From: Oikopleura dioica
Lineage: Eukaryota > Chordata > Appendicularia > Copelata > Oikopleuridae
Length of the DNA stretch: 64,000 nucleotides
Assembly (NCBI GenBank): GCA_907165135.1
Contig: OU015567.1
Location: 6,949,001 to 7,013,000 of the forward strand
Reading direction: 5' to 3'
Made by a program: the position numbers and the translations under genes. The notes below the pieces were generated by a model. That model saw only the letters and a program-made list of their open reading frames with translations, did not search any database and was not told the DNA's origin. This document shows, piece after piece, positions 58,483 to 64,000 of this stretch (position 1 is its first letter; each line of letters opens with the position of its first letter).

Positions 58483-60697
58483 ATGGCTTCCGTCGTGTTT
58501 AAAAAGCCTGCCCTTATTATTCATGGCGTCTTCTCAACCTTCAAAAATGATAAGTTTATCCGAATGAGGTTCCGCGAAACGGGTTTCGAATTTCTAAAGT
58601 TAGTTGAAAAGGCGCCTCGTCCTTTACAACCAACAGAGCGCCTCTCAAACTACGTCTATTTGAATGAGAAGCGGCAGGTCTACGATTTTACAGGTAAAAA
58701 TATCAATAAAGATAACTTTTCACACTTTTTTACTCAACTTATACTTAATCCAGTGAAATGCCGCCAATTTAAAGAATTGCTGTTCAAAACGAGAAAAGCA
58801 GATTCACTGACATTAAAAGTCGAGGACTTCGACTCATCTAAACTTATGATAATTGGCAGTAAACGCGCGTTCGAAAAGCGTGTCGAGATTCAAGTAAGGC
58901 CCTTCAACGGTGAGCGGAAGCATGGAAGTGGGTGGCACGCGACCAGAACTGTGACACGATTCTATGACAAACGCGCAAGAATGCACAACGAGAGGGCAAA
59001 GAAGGCGAAGGAAGATGACGACTGCTCAATTGTGGAATTTTTCGTCGATAATCCTGATGAATTACCTTTTACGAATGACTATCGTGCTGGCCCGGTTACG
59101 CTTGATTTTCCACTCTCTGATTCAATGCAAGTTGATGTGCTGTCTCTCGCATCGATGTCGGTTAGGAGTATTAAGCGCAATCCCAAAATCTTCGGGAGAG
59201 CGAATGGTCGAAACGTATTTTTGCCGTCTCTTGATGACGATAAAATCGACGTTGAAGTGATGAAAATCCTTCAGTTACAGGTTCAACAATATTATCTTAT
59301 GGCCTCAATTCTTATTTATAATGTGAACCCAAAAAGGCTAAACGAAGATTGACAACAAAAGAGTATTATCGATACCTCTTTCCTTACAAGGCTATCAAAA
59401 AACTTCTGACAAGAAATGGGGCGTTTGAATTCAAGATGCGTGACATTAGGTAAGTGATAAATTATCTTTCCGTATTTACAGCAATTAAGCTATTGCTACG
59501 ACTCGTCAAACGCTATCAAACGAGTTCGAAATTTCGTTATCCGCGACGATGTTCAGTTTATGAACATTTTGTGCAAAAAAAATCCTACACGTCTTGACGT
59601 CGGTGGGTTATTCGACACGACGACCTCTTACAGAAATGTTGCGACAGACAAACCCATAGGGCGCGAGGTTGATGCGGCAGTTCTTACGATTGTCTTCATT
59701 TGACATGTGTTTAGTTCGTGATCGACATCGACGTTACAGATTATGCGTTTCGATATTGTTGCGTCGGCAAGGGCATCTGCAATAGATGTTGGCGATTTCT
59801 TAGCGTTGCGTCACAGATTGTTGACACCACACTTCGGGAGGATTTCAATCTACGAGGAATTTTCTGGGGTTTGTCATTGGCAATAATGGTCTTCAATGAA
59901 ATTGTTTGCAGTCTTTAGCGGCCAGCGGGGGCTTCATGCTTGGTCAATGGATTCGAAATTTTTACAACACAGCCACCGAAGAAGCCTATCGATCCTTTCG
60001 TATTTGAGCAAAAAAAAAATGGCATACTATGGGAAGCGACTAGACCACACCTACTTCAAGCGTGCACTGGCTATCATCGACCGAAATTGGATTGATTTTC
60101 TCATGGAACAAGGTAATATTCTTTTGGTAAATGACCCTCTTTACATGTTATAAGAAATAATGACGTCAGATGAGAGAGTTATGAAGCTTCTACGATTCAC
60201 ACGACTGAACAGAAGCGAAAAGGAGGAGCTGCTAGAATCCATCAACACGGCTGAAACAACAGAAGAGAAATGGAATAAAGTAGAGGAACGATTAAACAAC
60301 GGGGACGTGATTGACGTGAACAGCTTGAAAGTGATTAAATTGAAAGTGCTTCTCCCCGAGATCGATGAGGCGGTAACAGCACAGAAAAGTCACCTGCTGA
60401 GGCTTCCTTTCTCAATTCACAATGAGACTGGAAAAGGTAGGCTTAATCAAGTGAACACGACGACAATTGACTTGTTTATTTGTAGTTGCATTGCCGTTCA
60501 ACGCGCCGGGTGCACAGTGGGAAGATCTTACCAAAGTTCCTTCGTTGACACTGTCGACTGATACGCTGATTATTCTAGAGCAAAGCAAAAAATACTTCGA
60601 CCATGCGCTACGTGACGCATTTTATTCAGTAACATATCAATTTTTATTCAGAGTGGTTATCTTATACTTCGCATGTCCGATCTCAAAACATTACTAG
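58483..60697 (+). CDS. Novel N-terminal domain fused to eukaryotic-type DNA primase small subunit (PriS)
   Basis: Residues 1-270 (MASVVFKKPALIIHGVFSTF ... VEVMKILQLQ) are unrecognised and include SIVEFFVDN, a PIP-like string. After a 55-base intron (about 59,283-59,337) the primase begins: KEYYRYLFPYKAIKKLL, FEFKMRDIS, NPTRLDVGGLFDTTTSYRNV. Catalytic Asp pair: FVIDIDVTDYAFRYCC (about 59,724), with zinc ligands CC...GICNRCW. Then LREDFNLRG and VFSGQRGLHAWSMDSK. The third catalytic Asp is in PEIDEAV, followed by LLRLPFSIHNETGK, the PRIM1 LL.SPFS.H..TG box. All core residues of PRIM1 are kept. The fusion is inferred: no in-frame ATG opens the primase part, but the donor GTTCAA is weak. The C-terminus near 60,697 is uncertain. 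Confidence 0.85.
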
Positions 60698-61118
60698 ATG
60701 AAATTGCAAGGTAAGTAACCGTTTTTAACCCTATGTAAAGTGTTCCTTAGTGCGACAGCGGAAACCTGCTACGACTTCTTTGCGGCGAAAATTAAGTCGG
60801 CGGTATCACGCGAAACACATATTCATCAGTACAATGTGATGATGATGCTAATGCAAAAAATGTAGGTTTTATTTGCTTGGGTTTCATCTAGCGACAAAAT
60901 AAGGGACCCAGTTGAAGCAACTCGACTTGGGCACAGATTGGCAAGGACTGTAAACTCAACAGTCTTCAATGCACAGGTAGAACTTGAGAAAGGACTTGGA
61001 AGGGACGAAAAGGAGCGGATCCAATCATGCATCGAAAGGTTTTTCTATCATATATTTCGAGACTTGATGCAGTTTCAGGACTCTCGCGAAGATCGACTAC
61101 GATAATGGGTGGACCTGA
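60673..61118 (+). CDS. Small helical element protein
   Basis: MSDLKTLLDEIASATAETCY starts 12-20 bases after TTATTCAG and overlaps the end of the primase frame by about 25 bases in another frame. Exons joined by introns of 30-45 bases give DFFAAKIKSAVSRETHIHQY, MMMLMQKIDKIRDPVEATRL and VELEKGLGRDEKERIQSCIE, ending KIDYDNGWT. About 130 residues, all-helical, no known family. Joining it to the primase would need a 23-base intron, too short to be credible, so it is more likely a trans-spliced separate cistron. Confidence 0.55.
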
Positions 61119-61238
61119 AGGAATGAGAAAATGTTATCGAACATGGTGCCTTTTTTTAACCGATAAAAATCGGCAACAATTGTTTTCTGTTCGTCTCAAA
61201 TAACAGTGTATCAAAACCATATCGCTCGTTTATATAGA

Positions 61239-62775
61239 ATGGAGTTTACTCTTGTTAATTCGGGCAAACTACGCAGGGCCATGATGACGGTGATTGATGA
61301 CGACCTGAGATTCAGGATAACGTTCCTGAATGGAAGCATCTGTTTTTCCGGTCATGACGATAGCATGCAGAAGTTCACGATCTGCGAACTCGACAAAGAA
61401 GTGCTTCACACTTACAAGAACTCAAACAATCTGCAGCGGACTTTTGAACGTAAGCTGAAACTCAATCTAAAAATAAAATAACAATTACCTAGTAACAAAC
61501 CCACGTCGACTGATTTGGGTTATGGAAACAGCGCCGCTGGGCGGTTATGTCTATTTCAAAGTCAGCGAGATTTCAGCGGATAGAGTCTCCGTGGTAACAG
61601 TGGCTGGCCAGAGAGAGGTGCAGTTGTACGCACATGCAGTTGAAACATTGGGGAACGAACCGTGGGATACAACGCAGTTCGACAATGATACGTTTGTCTA
61701 TTTAGAGAAGAACCGCTTCGCAACAGACATAGCCCTGCTCGCCCAAGGAAAAGATATAAAAGAAACGACTCTTAAAAAAAATTAAACATTTGCTTATCTC
61801 TTAAAAGTTGGAAAGGTGCTTGGAGTCCGAGTAATTGGCAAGAACAGATTCCAGCTATCGACTAATTGCAAACAAGAGATTATGAAGATAACCTGGGACG
61901 ATAACGAAGTCGACGAATCGCCGATGAACATCGAAAATGGAGCCGACAAACGCTGTTTCACAAATTTACAGTAAGCAATAAGAGGATTAAATTTACCCAT
62001 TATTTTCAAATAGACAATTGACGACGTTTGCAAAGAACAGCGAAGCGTGTAGCCTTGTTGCTGTGCGAATTGAAGAAGATATTCCACTTCAAATTACCGT
62101 CGATTTCGATTCTTACCAGGTGAGTTTTATTTCAAAGTGAAATCGAATGAACTCTCGCCAACCTAGGTCATTGCGCAATTCAAACTCCGTCCTGAACCAA
62201 TGAATACTGGATTTCGAGTTGTTGACCCGAATAACATGGAGGATGATCATTTAATGTTGATCCAGCACTTCGAAGATGAAACGGCCTTTCGCATGCATTC
62301 ACCTTATGCAAAAGAAAACAGGGATAGTAGCGGCGACAACGATAGTCAAAGTGCATCGGAAAATAGCGACGTCCCGATGGACGAAAACAACACGGAGAAT
62401 GCAACTACGGCGAGTTGCGAAGAGCCCAAAGACTCTTCAAAAGAAGATCCTCAGGAAAAAGTGGAAACGAATGAACAGTCAGATGAGCAAAGAATCGAGA
62501 CGGCGAAAGGACAGCATCATGATGAGCCACAGTCGGAGAAAGCAGATGTTGTCGACGAGCAAGAAAACAAAGCCGAGTGTCAGCACACTCCAATGAAAAT
62601 CGATCACAAGAGCGATGTTCCGTCGTGCGAGAAAAAAGCGAGCAACGAAGACAACGTCAGCGTTGTTTCAATGGCGGACACAAACGATAGCGATCCCGAC
62701 ACATTTGACAGTCCTCTAAACTCTGACTTCGAGTTTGAATCGCCAAACCGCTCCCCCTCTACTTCAGCAGACTAA
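61239..62775 (+). CDS. Divergent clamp-like protein 4 with long acidic tail (Rad9/PCNA-like)
   Basis: The start follows TATATAG by one base. MEFTLVNSGKLRRAMMTVID resembles a clamp N-terminus. The C-terminal clamp strand set is clear: FTNLQQLTTFAKNSEACSLV, IEEDIPLQITVDFDSYQV, IAQFKLRPEP. The phase-2 intron before QLTTFAKNS is at the same place as the last shared intron of clamps 1-3. An intron at about 61,751-61,810 uses GA-AG (GAAAAG...TTAAAAG): no GT donor keeps the frame. After the fold comes a tail of about 190 residues rich in Asp, Glu, Ser and Lys (VPMDENNTENATT, DSDPDTFDSPLNSDFEFESP). A checkpoint clamp of Rad9 type also pairs a PCNA fold with a disordered tail. Homology in the first two thirds is weak. 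Confidence 0.6.
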
Positions 62776-63239
62776 ACTCTACAGCGTGAATTCATAAATA
62801 AACGGACATCATTTATTCTCGCCTGCTTACCTGCCTAGTAATCAAATCCGTCTTGTCGAATGCGAATTCTCTATTTTAATTGCTTCAAACCGCCGAAACA
62901 CTAACTGTTAACAAATGTGAGCTTGATGCATACCATTTGCCCTGTTTTTTGCCAGTTTAAACTCAAATCGTTCCCAATTCGTAAGCACGCTCCGCGTGCG
63001 CAGTATTTTATGATAGAAACCTACTTCAGTCCTTTTTGCCTTACTTAAGTGATCCAATTGACCCGCCTTAGCTTCATTGTTCGATGCTCGTACATAGTAA
63101 ACTCGCATAGCCAACTATCTCAAGCTTTAAATGTAGATGGCGTCTTTACGCTAACTGCGCTTTTTAAAATAGCGCCGCCGCTAAAAAGTTTTTTTCTTCA
63201 ATGCGCTTGGATCAGGATTTTAAATTATGAGCATTCAGA
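62776..63239. other. Possible right-end region of the element
   Basis: AATAAA near 62,796 ends the clamp-4 transcript. The inverted 15-mer GCACGCTCCGCGTGC is at 62,985-62,999. No gene between. Confidence 0.5.
62985..62999 (-). repeat. Inverted GCACGCGGAGCGTGC motif
   Basis: This is the exact reverse complement of the motif present three times at 43.77-43.95 kb and once at 52.84 kb. It is the only inverted copy found in the window by eye. Confidence 0.85.
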
Positions 63240-64000
63240 ATGAAAAGATTGGGAAATGATGCCAGCAGAGCGATTAATGTGACCGCAGCACCAGACACAC
63301 AAGGAAAGATACAATAATTCATAAGTTGATTAAAAAGACCTTATCTCGTAGTATTTGGTTGAACGAAACGTCAATAAATTATTCATCACTTGCAGACCAT
63401 ATCCAAGAAGTCGACACTGAAAGCTTTGCCTTAGCTGAACCAACAGCTTACGACAATCAAGACGAAAGGATGCAAAAAGAAGGTTCAGAAGATGATGAAC
63501 TCGATCCAGACGAGGAAGAATATCTGGCAGCGATTGCGAACTCCACTGACACACTCGATGCTGAGTTGGAGAGGCGCTTTATCGAAGCTGAGGAAGGGTT
63601 TAAATTCCAGATGCGCGTTTTTCGCAAAATCTTAGTTTACTTGAATATATTTTATTGATACCTACCTTAGAGCCTCTTGAATAGCTAGAAACCTGCGCAC
63701 AATAGATTATAAACCAATTTGAGTTCGAAGCAGAGTGCGCAGAATTCGAAGCTATGACGATTAATGAGCGTTATTCGGACGAGGAAATTGATGGACACTT
63801 CGAAGGAAGGAATAAAATTTAATAGAAAAAAAATAAAAGAAAGAAGGTAAAATTTTAATCCGACTGTCAGACGAAAGCAACAGTCCGTCTCCTCAAGCCA
63901 AGACTCTGGGACGACAGCGTTCGTTCGCACCGCTCTGCAATCAACGCGTTCGTCGCAATGCCATCCAACTCCACGATATTTAGGGTCGCAAATGTCATTT
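63240..64000 (+). CDS. Acidic unknown protein, runs off right edge
   Basis: The start at 63,240 sits one base behind ATTCAG: MKRLGNDASRAINVTAAPDT. Joining to HIQEVDTESFALAEPTAYDN needs a donor GAAAGA (second candidate GA-AG intron; acceptor ACTTGCAG). DEDD-rich LDPDEEEYLAAIANSTDTLD follows, then probably FEFEAECAEFEAMTINERYS (63,718 on). 63,860-64,000 is Ser/Arg-rich. It may be the next cistron of the same unit or a host gene; this decides whether the element ends at 63.0 kb. Confidence 0.4.

Larger units (their letters stand above)
43766..62999 (+). mobile_element. Candidate giant MULE-type element with primase and sliding-clamp genes
   Basis: The span is drawn between the outermost exact GCACGCGGAGCGTGC motifs, the right one inverted. 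This is a hypothesis for the ends, not a proven terminal repeat. Within it all genes are on one strand and include a FLYWCH protein, a MULE DDE transposase, three PCNAs, a C4C4 RING-like protein, PriS primase and a fourth clamp-like protein. None resembles a normal chordate neighbourhood. Spacing of 10-300 bp and AG sites just before start codons suggest a polycistronic, trans-spliced unit. Clear introns throughout argue against a purely viral, unspliced origin. Alternatives are a Pack-MULE that captured host replication genes, or an old integrated virus that gained introns. The right end may lie beyond 64 kb. Confidence 0.6.

Noticed and set aside
60580-60673. Fusion of the primase to the small helical protein through a 23-base intron
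   Set aside because: Too short for spliceosomal removal; overlapping, separately trans-spliced cistrons fit better.
43766-62999. Polinton/Maverick element
   Set aside because: No retroviral-type integrase, protein-primed DNA polymerase B, adenain-like protease, packaging ATPase or capsid gene is recognisable in the window; the transposase is of MULE type.

Overview
The window is from a compact, intron-rich animal genome. Introns are mostly 35-60 bp, genes lie tens to hundreds of bases apart, and many start codons sit 1-10 bases behind a pyrimidine-AG acceptor, the signature of spliced-leader trans-splicing. At least one intron reads best as GA..AG. Together with a secreted kelch-type gene carrying a GCPCP cysteine motif, this points to an appendicularian tunicate (Oikopleura dioica or a relative). 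That assignment is inference from gene architecture, not a database match.

The left 40 kb is a host gene neighbourhood. In order it holds RCC1 (partial, minus), an unrecognised protein ending in a canonical PIP box (minus), a zinc-finger-type regulator with three alternative terminal exons, farnesyltransferase alpha (FNTA), UDP-galactose 4-epimerase (GALE), an LRRC20-like protein and an unknown 568-residue protein. These are followed by FAM221A (interrupted by a TIR element with about 33 copies of a 56-bp minisatellite), NUS1, CD2BP2, KDM8/JMJD5, a multi-exon kelch-like gene (minus), a broken chimeric duplicate of CD2BP2-KDM8, and a LARP6-like RNA-binding protein. Introns here are loaded with MITEs and foldback elements: a TTAA-flanked MITE in GALE, a ~1-kb foldback in LARP6, and a small family ending in CCTGAGTCAGGGTC.

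The right 20 kb (about 43.7-63 kb, perhaps further) is very different and is the most interesting part. All of its genes are on the plus strand, in operon-like order: a small unknown protein; a FLYWCH-type zinc-finger protein with a PIP-like motif; a Mutator-like (MULE) DDE transposase with a long basic serially duplicated tail; an unknown 170-residue protein; three tandem divergent PCNA sliding clamps sharing four intron positions; a C4C4 RING-like/coiled-coil protein; a novel domain apparently fused to a complete eukaryotic-type primase small subunit (PriS/PRIM1) with catalytic residues intact; a small helical protein; and a fourth clamp-like protein with a long acidic tail. I read this as a large transposable element that combines a MULE transposase with a replication module of primase plus multi-subunit clamp. 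I know of no described element with this combination. No DNA polymerase is seen; it could lie beyond the right edge or be supplied by the host. An exact 15-bp hairpin motif occurs three times at the left of the block, once inside, and once inverted near the right end; it may mark the element's ends or be an internal hairpin repeat.
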